From: B1Sed10-231 sp046483385
GTDB taxonomy: Bacteria; Planctomycetota; Brocadiia; SM23-32
DNA length: 20,451 nt
Assembly: GCA_046483385.1 (NCBI GenBank)
Contig: JAWODG010000090.1
Span: 1 to 20,451, forward strand
Reading direction: 5' to 3'
Made by a program: the position numbers and the translations under genes
The notes under the pieces: generated by a model
The model's input: only the letters and a program-made list of their open reading frames with translations
What the model was told of the DNA's origin: nothing
Database searches by the model: none
Part shown: positions 7,376-15,733 of the stretch, one piece after another
How positions within the stretch are numbered: position 1 is the stretch's first letter
Layout: the number at the start of each line of letters is the position of its first letter

Positions 7376-7391
7376 GACGACCTATCGTCTC
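7374..7391 (+). other. Perfect hairpin at the URO-D-like stop codon
   Basis: GAGACGA-CCTA-TCGTCTC forms a 7-base stem with a 4-base loop beginning inside the TGA stop codon (7373-7375). It has no T-run, so it is not a classical terminator. It could stabilise the upstream mRNA or set the expression ratio of the two genes. Another GC-rich stem lies at about 7438-7455 in the same gap. Confidence 0.4.
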
Positions 7392-7489
7392 CCGCGCGTT
7401 GCGGGCCGACCGGCGCGCGGCTACGATGCCTTTCCCCGGCGGCGCAGCCCGCCGCATCGCCATCCCGGGCTCGAAAGGAGCGTGGAACA

Positions 7490-8701
7490 ATGGCTGAACT
7501 GACGATCCGCGACGTTCAGGTGTTTCTGACCCAGCCGCGGGACGCCCACCGGCGGCTGGCCGTGGTCAAGGTCCTCACAAATGAACCCGGACTCTACGGG
7601 CTCGGCTGCGCGACGTTCACCCAGCGCATCTTCGCCGTGCAGGCCGCCGTCGAGCGCCACCTTGGCCCCTACGTCATTGGCCGCGATCCGCGCGACATCG
7701 AAGACCTGTGGAACGGCATGATGGTCAGCGGCTACTGGCGCAACGGCCCCGTGCTGAACAATGCCGTCAGCGGGATCGACATGGCCCTGTGGGACATCAA
7801 GGGCAAGCTGGCGGACATGCCGTGCTACCAGCTCTGGGGCGGGCGCAGCCGCCCCGCCGCCGCGGCCTACACCCACGCGAACGGGCGCACGCCGGAGGAA
7901 GTCGCCGACCGGGCCCGGGCGTTCATGGAGGAGGGGTTCCGGCACATCCGCTGCCAGATCGGCGGCTACGCCGGGCTGGACGCCGACTCGATGCGGAAAC
8001 CCGACGGCGCCCACGACGGCGCCTACTTCAACCCCAAGGAGAAGCTCCGGCGCGTGCCCGAGCTGTTCGAGTACCTCCGCGGCGAACTGGGCGATGAGGT
8101 GGAGCTGCTCTACGACGTGCACGAGCGCCTGGCGCCCATCGACGCGGTGGCTCTGGCGAAGCGGCTGGAGCGCTTCAATCTGTTCTTCCTCGAGGACCTG
8201 CTGGCGCCGGAAGACATCGACTGGTTCGAGAACATCCGCCGGCAGTGCGCCACCCCGCTGGCGATGGGCGAGCTGTTCAACAACCCGCGGGAGATACTGC
8301 CGCTCGTCTCCGGGCGGCTCATCGATTTCATGCGGGTCCACCTCTCGCAAATCGGCGGCATTACTCCGGCCCTGAAACTGGCGCACCTGTGCGAGGCCTT
8401 CGGCGTGCGGACCGCGTGGCACTGTCCGGGGGACACCTCGCCGGTCGGCGCGGCGGCGGGGGTGCACCTCGACGTGGCCGTCCACAACTTCGGCGTGCAG
8501 GAATGGGCCCGGCGCGGCGAGACCGAGCGGGAGATATTCCCCGGCACACCGGAGGTCCGCGACGGCATGATCTACCCCAACGACAGGCCGGGACTGGGAA
8601 TCGGGTTCAGCGAGGACGCGGCGGCCGAATACCCCCCGGACGAGACCGACGTCGACTGGACCACCGCCCGCCTGCCCGACGGCACCATCGGGCGCCCCTG
8701 A
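7490..8701 (+). CDS. ManD-type sugar-acid dehydratase (enolase superfamily)
   Basis: A 403-residue enzyme of the mandelate racemase/muconate lactonising group, closest in pattern to D-mannonate dehydratase (ManD/RspA), which removes water from D-mannonate to give 2-keto-3-deoxy-D-gluconate. The ATG at 7490 follows AAAGGAG by 9 bases. The length equals that of characterised ManD proteins. The N-terminal capping domain is about 1-125. Barrel metal ligands are Asp209 in LLYDVHERL, Glu235 in FFLEDLL and Glu261 in MGELFN, with His211 placed as in ManD and His311 in AWHCPGDTSPV. NFGVQEW at 333-339 is also ManD-like. Some family members act slowly or on D-gluconate, so the substrate is inferred. It is second in the operon with the URO-D-like gene and ends at a composite inverted repeat. 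Confidence 0.85.
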   Translation: MAELTIRDVQVFLTQPRDAHRRLAVVKVLTNEPGLYGLGCATFTQRIFAVQAAVERHLGPYVIGRDPRDIEDLWNGMMVSGYWRNGPVLNNAVSGIDMALWDIKGKLADMPCYQLWGGRSRPAAAAYTHANGRTPEEVADRARAFMEEGFRHIRCQIGGYAGLDADSMRKPDGAHDGAYFNPKEKLRRVPELFEYLRGELGDEVELLYDVHERLAPIDAVALAKRLERFNLFFLEDLLAPEDIDWFENIRRQCATPLAMGELFNNPREILPLVSGRLIDFMRVHLSQIGGITPALKLAHLCEAFGVRTAWHCPGDTSPVGAAAGVHLDVAVHNFGVQEWARRGETEREIFPGTPEVRDGMIYPNDRPGLGIGFSEDAAAEYPPDETDVDWTTARLPDGTIGRP

Positions 8702-8716
8702 CCCAGACGGAGAAAG

Positions 8717-8914
8717 TCTTTACCACGAAGGACACGAAGAACGGCAAGAAGACCGGAATAACGGTTGATAGTTGGTAGTTGATAGTTGTTAGTGACGACG
8801 AAAGCCGCGGTCCTCACGTAGGCCGCCGGCGCCGGACGGGCAAACGGCCCGCCACTAACAACAAGCAACTATCAACTTGGTTTTTTGCCGTTCTTCGTGA
8901 TCTTCGTGGTTCAA
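8717..8914. repeat. Composite nested inverted repeat between convergent genes
   Basis: Outer arms: ACCACGAAGGACACGAAG continuing to AACGGCAAGAA at 8722-8750, and its inverted counterpart at 8881-8912 (TTTTTTGCCGTTCTTCGTG and onward), matching at nearly all of about 27 positions. Inner arms: GTTGATAGTTGGTAGTTG and onward at 8764-8793, and CACTAACAACAAGCAAC and onward at 8853-8875, also inverted. The central 60 bases are GC-rich. The right outer arm supplies the TGA stop codon of the MFS gene. Lying between convergent genes, the element may serve as a bidirectional terminator or be a non-autonomous repeat of the kind that fills 3' ends. It shares its outer arms with the element at 283-442. Confidence 0.8.
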
Positions 8915-10242
8915 TCTTTCGGTCCGTCCCGGACCTCGCGGAGGCGGAGGGCGAACAGCAGCGTCAGCACGCCGCTGGCGGCCACTATGCCCACCAGCGT
9001 GTCCAGCGTGATGCCCCGCCAGTCCACCATGAGGCCGGCCACGACCGACAGGAACGTCATCGGGAAGGTGACGGTGTTCAGGAAGCCGATGTAGCTGGGC
9101 CGCCGCCCTTCCGGGGCGCTCTCCACGATGAAGCCGGTCCGCCCGATCATGTGCGCCTGCAGTGCCATGCCGAACGAGAAGAGCGCCAGGAAGTAGATCA
9201 GAAGCGGCAGGTCCAGTTCGACCTCCGTGAAGGGCAGCGGCCAGCGGAACAATCCCGGCAGGCGCGGGGCGGCAAGGATGGCCAGCGGGCTGAATATAAA
9301 CAGCAGACCGGCGAACACAAGACACAGCCGGTTGCCCTTCCGACGGCTCACACGCCCCCAGACCAGGCTTGATGCCATCCGGCTGGCCGACATGAACCCG
9401 AGCAGGATGCCGCTGACGCCCGCCACGCCGAGGCGCTCGACGCCATAAGGCACGTAAAACGTCAGGGCGAGCGTGTTGACGCGCGCCAGCACCAGCAGGA
9501 TGAGAATGTCGCGATAGTTCCTGTCGCGCGCCAGCAGCCGGCGCCCGGCCGCCAGCACCTGCCGCGCGCTGCGCCGCTTCGGGGGGCTGCTGTTCTCCTG
9601 CTCCCGGAACAGTGCGAAGGAACCCCACGAGATGCCAAGCACCCCGATGGCGATGCCGGTCAGCACGGCATAGTTGGTGGGCGAAGGGAGGCCGTCCTGC
9701 ACGGGCTGGATGACGAGGAAACCGCAGACCAGCACCGCGCAACTGCCCAGGAAGTGCCGCATGCCGAAGAACGACCCCACCCGCGTCGGCCCGATGGCCT
9801 CGGCAAGCATGTCGAAGAACGGAATGCTGGCGCAGCCCTGCGCCACACTGAAAACGAAATAGGCGGTCAGGAAGGCGGCCAGCGGCCACCAGGAGCCCAC
9901 CCCGCCCGCGGCGAAGAGCACCCCGGCCATGATGCAGAGCATCAGTATGCGGACCGCCGAGGCGGCTATGTAGAACGCCTTCTTGCGCTCGCGGTGTTCG
10001 ACGAGGCTGCTCACGTAGAGCTGCGGCAGGCGATGACCGGCCATAGCGAGCGCAACCAGCAGCCCCACCAGCGCCGTCGAGCGCGTCTGGTCGTAGACCA
10101 GAGCGCTGAGCACAAGGTGGGGATTGAGGAAGCTGTTGCCCAGCCGGCCGAACATGCCGTTGATCAGCCCGAGGGCGAAGTTGCGGCGTTAGGACTCCCG
10201 CTCCGCCGGTTCAACAGCCTGTCCTGTGGTTTGCTCGGCCAT
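8911..10242 (-). pseudogene. MFS transporter with an in-frame stop near its N-terminus
   Basis: The open frame from the ATG at 10155 encodes 414 residues of a major facilitator superfamily transporter with about 11-12 hydrophobic segments, no homology-breaking gaps, and a short charged C-terminus, REVRDGPKD. Reading upstream in the same frame gives RRNFALGLINGMFGRLGNSF, the usual start of the first helix, but this is preceded by a TAA at 10191-10189 and then by MAEQTTGQAVEPAERES, starting at an ATG at 10242-10240. The TAA therefore splits a normal hydrophilic tail from helix 1. The ATG at 10155 has no Shine-Dalgarno site and would lose half of the helix. Explanations are a recent nonsense mutation, a sequencing error, or an unrecognised start. 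Position between the ManD-like and GH94 genes suggests a sugar or glycoside substrate. Confidence 0.7.
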
Positions 10243-10318
10243 GACATCCGGAAAGCTTGTAGCAGTGGTGTCGGTTGGTCAAGGGGAACCGGCCGCTGTC
10301 CACACCTCACAGGCGCAT

Positions 10319-10347
10319 TTGACATTCCCATCACCAGTCGGGACACT
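10319..10347 (+). promoter_or_regulatory. Candidate promoter of the GH94-GH116 operon
   Basis: TTGACA at 10319-10324 is followed after 17 bases by GACACT at 10342-10347. The -35 is perfect but the -10 matches only 3 of 6 consensus positions, so an activator may be needed. The leader to the ATG at 10397 would be about 43 bases. Confidence 0.35.
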
Positions 10348-10396
10348 CGCGGGCAGCACCGACTGAACATCCTGACGACAGAGAGGGAGCCGCGCC

Positions 10397-12682
10397 ATGT
10401 CCACCGTCGATCAGTTCGGCCGCTTCATCGAGGAGGAAGGCTGCTTCGAGCTGCGGGACAACGACCCGCCGCGAAAGTGGACCAACGTCCACTACAACCG
10501 CATTGGCCCGGACGAGCTGTACGTCGAGGTAACCAACATCGGCGACGGCACCACCTACATCCGCGACCACGCCGGACGCCGCATGACGCTGGTCGGCTGG
10601 GACGCCAAGTACGTTTACATCCGCGACGAGGAAAGCGGCACCGTCTTCTGCCCCGCCGGCGCCCCCGCCCCGCAGGAAGTGGAGGACTTCCGCTGCCGCT
10701 ACTGGGCCGCGAAGACGGAGATCAGCGGCACCTGCGAGGGCCTGCGCGCCACACAGCGCATCTTCGTTCCCCGCGAGCACCCGGTAGAGGTCTGGACCGT
10801 CCCCCTCGAGAACAGCACGGACCGTCCGCGCCGCCTGTCCGTCTTCGCATACGCCATGTTCCAGCTCACCGGCTGCGACGAGGAGGGAAACCCCGTGGGC
10901 AAGGACAACTACGCAGAGGTGATGCCCGAGATCGGTGGGACCTTCATCACCAACCGGAACGCCTTCGCCCCCACGGACCGTTACAAGGGCTACCTCGTGA
11001 CCCTGGCCGACTTCAAGGCCGGCAACGGCTACCGCGACCACTTCCTGCGCAGCGAGTTCGCCGTCGGCACGCCGCGCATCCTCTGGGGATGGGACTGCGA
11101 CAACCGCTCCGGCTGCGGTCCGGACTGCGCGGGGGTCGTGCAGGTCTCCGTTACCGTGCCGCCCAAGGAGATGGGACGAGCGGACTTCCTGCTCGGCCAG
11201 GCCGCCTCGCCCGATGAAGTGGCGGCACTTCGCAGCGAACTGACGCCCGAGAAGCTGGACGCCATGTGCGAGGAGCAGATGGCCATCGAGCGGGAAAGGG
11301 CCGCGAAGTTCCGCGTCGAGACCGGGCACCCGAACCGCGACGCCCTGATGAACCACTTCGTCAAGAAACAGCTCTACTCCTACCTCATCAACAAGAGCGG
11401 CTTCCGCGACAACCTGCAGGTCGATTACGGCATAGCCATGGTCGATTACGACGTGGCGGAGGCCAACCTGCTTCGTGCCCTTTCCTCGCAGTATGCGACC
11501 GGGGCCGTGCCGCACAGTTTCCGCCCCCTGAACCGCCTGCAGTACGCCGACAAGCCCGCGTGGATCATGCTGACCGTGCCCGAACTCATCAAAGAGAGCG
11601 GCGACCTGTCGCTGCTGGAGAAGGAGGTCCCCTACTTCGAGAGCGACGAGACGGACAACGTCTGGGACCACATGCTGCGCGCCATGCGCTTCCTGTGCGA
11701 CGATCTGGGCCGCAACGGGCTCTGCGACCAGCACCACGCCGACTGGAACGACGGGCTGGAGGCCACACGGGAGGCGGGGGAGCGCGAGAGCGTGATGGTC
11801 ACTCAGCAACTCTGCTTCGGGCTCCGTCGGGTGGCCGAACTGGCCCGGCTCATCGGCGAGACGGGCGTGCAGGAGGAGGCCGAGCGGCGCTATGCGGAGT
11901 TCAAGCGACGCCTGAACGAGGTGGCGTGGGACGGCGAGTGGTACGTCCGCACCATCTGCGGGGACGGCTACCGCATCGGCTCGAGAGAGAACGAGGAAGG
12001 GCAGATATTCCTCAACACGCAGAGCTGGGCGGTCCTGTCCGGCATCGCCCCGGAGGAGCGGGCTCGGCGGTGCATGCAGGCCGTGGACGAACGGCTGGAG
12101 ACCGACGTCGGCTACCGCATCGTCAGCCCGCCATTCTCGGAGTACGATCCGCGTGTCGGTCGGATGTCAAACTCGACGCCCGGCCAGGCGGAGAACGGCG
12201 GCTGCTACAACCACGCCGCCGGGTTCAAGGGCGTGGCCGACTGCATGCTGGGCCGCGCCGAGAAGGCGTGGGAGACGTTCCTGAAGGTGGCGCCCGACAA
12301 TCCGAAGAACCCGGTTACGGTCTCGAAGAACGAGCCGTTCTGCTTCACGAACTCCTACTCGCTGGTGCCCTATGTCTACGGGCAGGCGGGCAACCCGTGG
12401 CGCACCGGAACGGCGTCGTGGTTCAGCGTGCTGCTGGTCGAGTGGATACTGGGCGCGCGCCGGAGCCACGAGGGGTTGATCATCGACCCCTGCCTGAGCC
12501 GCACCATCCCGGAGGCGCGGGTCGTCCGGACCTTCCGCGGCGCCGCCTACGACATCCGGCTGGACAACAAGGCGGGGCGCTGCACCGGCACGACGTCGGT
12601 AAAGGTGGACGGGGAGGCACTGGAGGGCAACGTTGTGCCGGTCTTCGGGGGCGGCAAGCACAAAGTCGAGGTCATCATCTGA
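10397..12682 (+). CDS. GH94 family glycoside phosphorylase
   Basis: A 761-residue enzyme of the cellobiose/chitobiose phosphorylase family (formerly GT36), which cleaves beta-linked disaccharides with phosphate to give a sugar 1-phosphate. The ATG at 10397 follows GAGAGGGAG. The N-terminal beta-sandwich covers about 10-300, a helical linker about 285-325, the (alpha/alpha)6 barrel about 330-690, and a C-terminal beta segment the rest. HADWNDG at 447-453 carries the proposed general acid Asp452. TPGQAENGGCYNHAAGF (594-610) and RTGTASWF (669-676) are conserved phosphate and substrate-site segments. No signal peptide, so cytoplasmic. The substrate (cellobiose, cellobionate, laminaribiose, chitobiose or other) cannot be read from the sequence. 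It precedes the GH116-like gene by 26 bases in one operon. Confidence 0.92.
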   Translation: MSTVDQFGRFIEEEGCFELRDNDPPRKWTNVHYNRIGPDELYVEVTNIGDGTTYIRDHAGRRMTLVGWDAKYVYIRDEESGTVFCPAGAPAPQEVEDFRCRYWAAKTEISGTCEGLRATQRIFVPREHPVEVWTVPLENSTDRPRRLSVFAYAMFQLTGCDEEGNPVGKDNYAEVMPEIGGTFITNRNAFAPTDRYKGYLVTLADFKAGNGYRDHFLRSEFAVGTPRILWGWDCDNRSGCGPDCAGVVQVSVTVPPKEMGRADFLLGQAASPDEVAALRSELTPEKLDAMCEEQMAIERERAAKFRVETGHPNRDALMNHFVKKQLYSYLINKSGFRDNLQVDYGIAMVDYDVAEANLLRALSSQYATGAVPHSFRPLNRLQYADKPAWIMLTVPELIKESGDLSLLEKEVPYFESDETDNVWDHMLRAMRFLCDDLGRNGLCDQHHADWNDGLEATREAGERESVMVTQQLCFGLRRVAELARLIGETGVQEEAERRYAEFKRRLNEVAWDGEWYVRTICGDGYRIGSRENEEGQIFLNTQSWAVLSGIAPEERARRCMQAVDERLETDVGYRIVSPPFSEYDPRVGRMSNSTPGQAENGGCYNHAAGFKGVADCMLGRAEKAWETFLKVAPDNPKNPVTVSKNEPFCFTNSYSLVPYVYGQAGNPWRTGTASWFSVLLVEWILGARRSHEGLIIDPCLSRTIPEARVVRTFRGAAYDIRLDNKAGRCTGTTSVKVDGEALEGNVVPVFGGGKHKVEVII

Positions 12683-12708
12683 ACGCGGGGCAATCGGAGG
12701 AAACGGAC

Positions 12709-15195
12709 ATGACGTATCGCGACAGCATGGAGCGGCGCGACAAGCCGCGCAACGGCATGGCGCTCGGCGGGCTGGGCGCCGGCTTTTTCGAACTGCGCAA
12801 GGACGGCGTCTTCCACAACTGGAACATCTTCAACAACTACCCTCTCGGCACCGGCGAGCCCTTCCCCATGGCCGAGGACTCGATGCTGTTCTTCATCGTG
12901 CGCTACGAGGTGGAAGGCGAAGAGCCGCGCATGAAGCTGCTGCAGATCGACGAGGGCTACAAGGTCGCTGCCATCCCGAACCACTACTACGCATTCCCGT
13001 GGCTGACCGGCGTTGACCGTATCGACTATGCCGTCTCCTTCCCGTTCGCCCAGCTCCGGTTCAGCGACGCCGAGATGCCGCTGGACGTCGAGATGACGGC
13101 CTTCAGCCCGTTCATCCCCCACGACGTCAAGAACTCTTCGCTCCCGACGGCGGTCTTCGACTTTCGACTCCGCTCAACCTCCAGCCGTCCGGTGGACGTC
13201 ATGCTCATGGCGTCCATGCACAACGGCGTCGGCTACGACGTGAAGGACAAGTTCCACGTCACCAACGTGCTCGACCGGGAAGGCTACCGCCTCTTCGAGC
13301 TGACCGAGGGCGGGATGGACGAAACCCACAGCTCATACGGCGGGCAGGCGCTCGCCTCACTGGCCGGCGACTCCACCTACTACGTCGGATGGGAGGCCGT
13401 CCATCCGTACTACGAGAAGGTCATCCGCAGCCGCGAGTTGCCGGACTACGACGACACGGAGGGGCGCAACAAGGTTGATCCCGAGACGGACCGGCTGAAG
13501 GCCATGTACGGCCTCTACGGCACCATCGCCGTCTCCCGCCGGCTGGAGCATCGCCAGACGCTGGACCACACCTTCGCGGCGGGATGGCACTTCCCCAACC
13601 TCTACACGCCCGACGGCTCCCGGCGGGAGGGGCACTACTACAGCAACTTCTTCGATTCCGCGCCCGACGTGGTGGACTACGTCGTGGACAACCTGCCGGA
13701 CCTGCGCGGCCGGTCGCGGCAGTTCGTGGACGACTTCCGCGACAGCAGCGCCCCGCCTTTCGTGCTGGACCAGGTGCAGTCGCAACTCAACACGTTCTTT
13801 ACCAGTAGCTGGCTGACCGAGGAGAAGAACTTCGGCATCCAGGAGGGACTCTCGCCGCATCGCTCCTACGGACCGCTGGTCACCACCGACGTGAGCATGT
13901 ACGGCTCCATGTCCGTCGCGGCGCTCTTCCCCGAACTGCACAAGAACATGTGGCGCGCCCACCGCGGGCTGCAGTGGAGAACGGGCGAAGTGGCCCACGG
14001 CATCAACCGGGACTTCACCCAGTTCGACAAGCAGGAAGGCGTCACCGGGCGGCTCGACCTGCCCTCCCAGTACGTCATCCTCTCGCTGCTCGGCTACTTC
14101 TGGACCGGCGACCGCGAATACCTGGAGGAGATGTGGCCGTCGGTCAAACGTGCGCTCGACTACGTGCTGGAATACCGCGACGAGAACGGTGACCGCCTGC
14201 CGGACATGGCCGGGGCGATGTGCACCTACGACAACTTCGAGATGTACGGCGCCGCGTCCTACGTCTCATCCCTCTGGCTGGGTGCGCTGCGGTCGGCGGC
14301 GGAGGCGGCGCGCGAACTGGGCGACCAGGATGCAGAGAGAAAATACTCCGGCATTCTGCGGGAAGCCCGGGAGTCATTCGAGCGCAAGCTGTGGAACGGC
14401 GAATACTACCGTCTCTACAATGACGAGGATGGTGAGCGCGGGGACGTGGACGAGGGTTGCCTCACCGACCAGGTCATCGGCCAATGGGCCTGTCGCCTGG
14501 CGGGGCTCGGCGAGGTCATCGACCCCGATCACCTGCGGTCGGCGCTGGAGAGCGTCTGCGCGATGTGCCGGCGGCCTTGGGGGCTGGTGAACTGCCGCTG
14601 GCCGGAGGACGAGTTCCTGCACGACGTGCCGGAGAGCTGCTGGCACGACCAGGCCAACACCTGCTGGTCCGGCGTCGAACTGGCCTTCGCCTCCTTCCTC
14701 ATCTACGAGGGCATGCTGGAGGAGGGGCTGGACGTCATCGAGGCGGTGGACCGGCGCTACCGCAAGGCGGGCATGTACTTCGACCACATCGAGTTCGGCG
14801 GCCACTACTACCGCCCGATGTCGGCGTGGGCCATCGTCAGTGCCTTGCTGGGCCTCACCATCCGCGCCGGGGAGGTCGGCTTCCGCCCTCGCCTGCCCGC
14901 CCGCAACCTGAAGCTGTTCTTTTCCTTCGGGCACGGGACGGCCCATTACGTTCGCCGTGTCGAGGGTGACCGCGAGGAAATCGAGCTGCGGGTGCTGAGC
15001 GGCACCATCGAGTGCGAGGCGCTGGAGCTGGGACTCGCCGGAGGGCCGTGGTCGAAAGCCAGCGTGTCGGTCGGCGGTAACCCGGTTACGGAGCAGAGAG
15101 TGAAGACGGACTTCCGCGCTCGAGACGTGCGGCTCGACTTCCCCGACGGCCTGCGGGCAACCGCGCCGGACCGCATGCGCATCGTGCTGAGTTAG
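12709..15195 (+). CDS. GH116-like beta-glycosidase (GBA2-type)
   Basis: An 828-residue protein of the GH116/non-lysosomal glucosylceramidase group, whose bacterial members are beta-glucosidases or beta-xylosidases. The ATG at 12709 follows GGAGG by 8 bases; the long open frame continuing upstream is antisense-free shadow inside the GH94 gene. The N-terminal beta domain begins with MALGGLGAGFFELRKDG (17-33), typical of the family. The (alpha/alpha)6 catalytic domain covers about 350-720. TYDNFEMYGAASYVSSLWL (506-524) aligns with the T-Y/F-D segment near the acid/base Asp. LTDQVIGQWACRLAGLG (585-601) and HYYRPMSAWAI (699-709) are further family blocks. The expected nucleophile region (about 376-398) is divergent; Glu379 is the best visible candidate. 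No signal peptide. Cotranscribed with GH94, it probably processes the same class of beta-glycosides. Confidence 0.82.
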   Translation: MTYRDSMERRDKPRNGMALGGLGAGFFELRKDGVFHNWNIFNNYPLGTGEPFPMAEDSMLFFIVRYEVEGEEPRMKLLQIDEGYKVAAIPNHYYAFPWLTGVDRIDYAVSFPFAQLRFSDAEMPLDVEMTAFSPFIPHDVKNSSLPTAVFDFRLRSTSSRPVDVMLMASMHNGVGYDVKDKFHVTNVLDREGYRLFELTEGGMDETHSSYGGQALASLAGDSTYYVGWEAVHPYYEKVIRSRELPDYDDTEGRNKVDPETDRLKAMYGLYGTIAVSRRLEHRQTLDHTFAAGWHFPNLYTPDGSRREGHYYSNFFDSAPDVVDYVVDNLPDLRGRSRQFVDDFRDSSAPPFVLDQVQSQLNTFFTSSWLTEEKNFGIQEGLSPHRSYGPLVTTDVSMYGSMSVAALFPELHKNMWRAHRGLQWRTGEVAHGINRDFTQFDKQEGVTGRLDLPSQYVILSLLGYFWTGDREYLEEMWPSVKRALDYVLEYRDENGDRLPDMAGAMCTYDNFEMYGAASYVSSLWLGALRSAAEAARELGDQDAERKYSGILREARESFERKLWNGEYYRLYNDEDGERGDVDEGCLTDQVIGQWACRLAGLGEVIDPDHLRSALESVCAMCRRPWGLVNCRWPEDEFLHDVPESCWHDQANTCWSGVELAFASFLIYEGMLEEGLDVIEAVDRRYRKAGMYFDHIEFGGHYYRPMSAWAIVSALLGLTIRAGEVGFRPRLPARNLKLFFSFGHGTAHYVRRVEGDREEIELRVLSGTIECEALELGLAGGPWSKASVSVGGNPVTEQRVKTDFRARDVRLDFPDGLRATAPDRMRIVLS

Positions 15196-15733
15196 AGCGG
15201 GTATCTCAAGCTGGCGGCGGGCTCCAATGCGGCAGTCTTTCGGCCCCGGAAGGCCGCTTTACCGGCCTGCATGACGGAGCCGTCCCGCGGGGCACACGCC
15301 GGACGATCAGCCCCGGAAAGCAGCGGGTGGGGGTTTTGCCCGACGACGCGCCGGGTCATACGGTCATTTTGTCCCCGGCGCACCCGGCCTTGTGGGGCAG
15401 GATGGAGGGGTACGTAGGTACATTCCCCCGGGGAGATTAAGGGTTTTCCCGACTTAACGGCCCGCGGCCCGGCTGATATCATGTTGTTTAGTTGGAGGTG
15501 AGGAAGACTCGCCACTGGCTTGACAAGAGCGTTCAACCTTGGCCGTTGCGCAACGGGGGAAGCGCCGCGGTCGAGTGGAAAGAGCGGCGGGACGACAGGG
15601 GGCACGTTCCGCCGTTTCTTTTTTGCCCGCTTCGGCCCGCCCACCACGCCTCGACTCTCGTACACTGACGCTTCTCTCCCCGATGCGTCCTTTCACCGTC
15701 GTGCGGCCTCGATTCTTCCGATGGAGAGAAACC
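15196..15733. other. Long regulatory intergenic region before the stress-type cluster
   Basis: A 538-base region with no convincing gene. A small hairpin, CGGCC-6 bases-GGCCG, lies at 15241-15256 downstream of the GH116 gene and may contribute to termination. From 15410 to 15450 there is a run of short dyads: GTAC-GTAG-GTAC (15410-15421), TCCCC-C-GGGGA (15424-15434) and GGG-TTTT-CCC (15441-15450). They lie directly upstream of the candidate promoter at 15454-15482. A lone TTGACA at 15520-15525 has no good -10 at the right distance. No riboswitch family could be recognised. Confidence 0.5.
15454..15482 (+). promoter_or_regulatory. Candidate promoter of the PRC-BON gene cluster
   Basis: TTAACG at 15454-15459, a 17-base spacer, then TATCAT at 15477-15482 (5 of 6 match to the -10 consensus). 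The transcript would have a leader of about 245 bases before the ATG at 15734, long enough for RNA-level control. Confidence 0.4.

Noticed and set aside
8572..9372. Small open frames on both strands across the composite repeat
   Set aside because: Peptides such as TTKDTKN and VLRVLRG arise from the CACGAAG repeat and are not genes.
10331..11809. Minus-strand open frame of 492 codons opposite the GH94 gene
   Set aside because: The plus strand carries an unmistakable GH94 enzyme. The antisense protein is low-complexity and resembles nothing.
11266..12708. Long upstream extension of the GH116 frame into the GH94 gene
   Set aside because: The extension is Arg/Pro/Gly-rich out-of-frame sequence. 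The real start at 12709 has a strong ribosome binding site and begins the family alignment.
15196..15453. Possible riboswitch downstream of GH116
   Set aside because: I could not match the sequence to any known conserved core such as cobalamin, c-di-GMP or SAM classes.
15520..15525. TTGACA as the -35 of the PRC gene promoter
   Set aside because: At 16-18 bases downstream there is no acceptable -10 element, and the pair at 15454-15482 is better.
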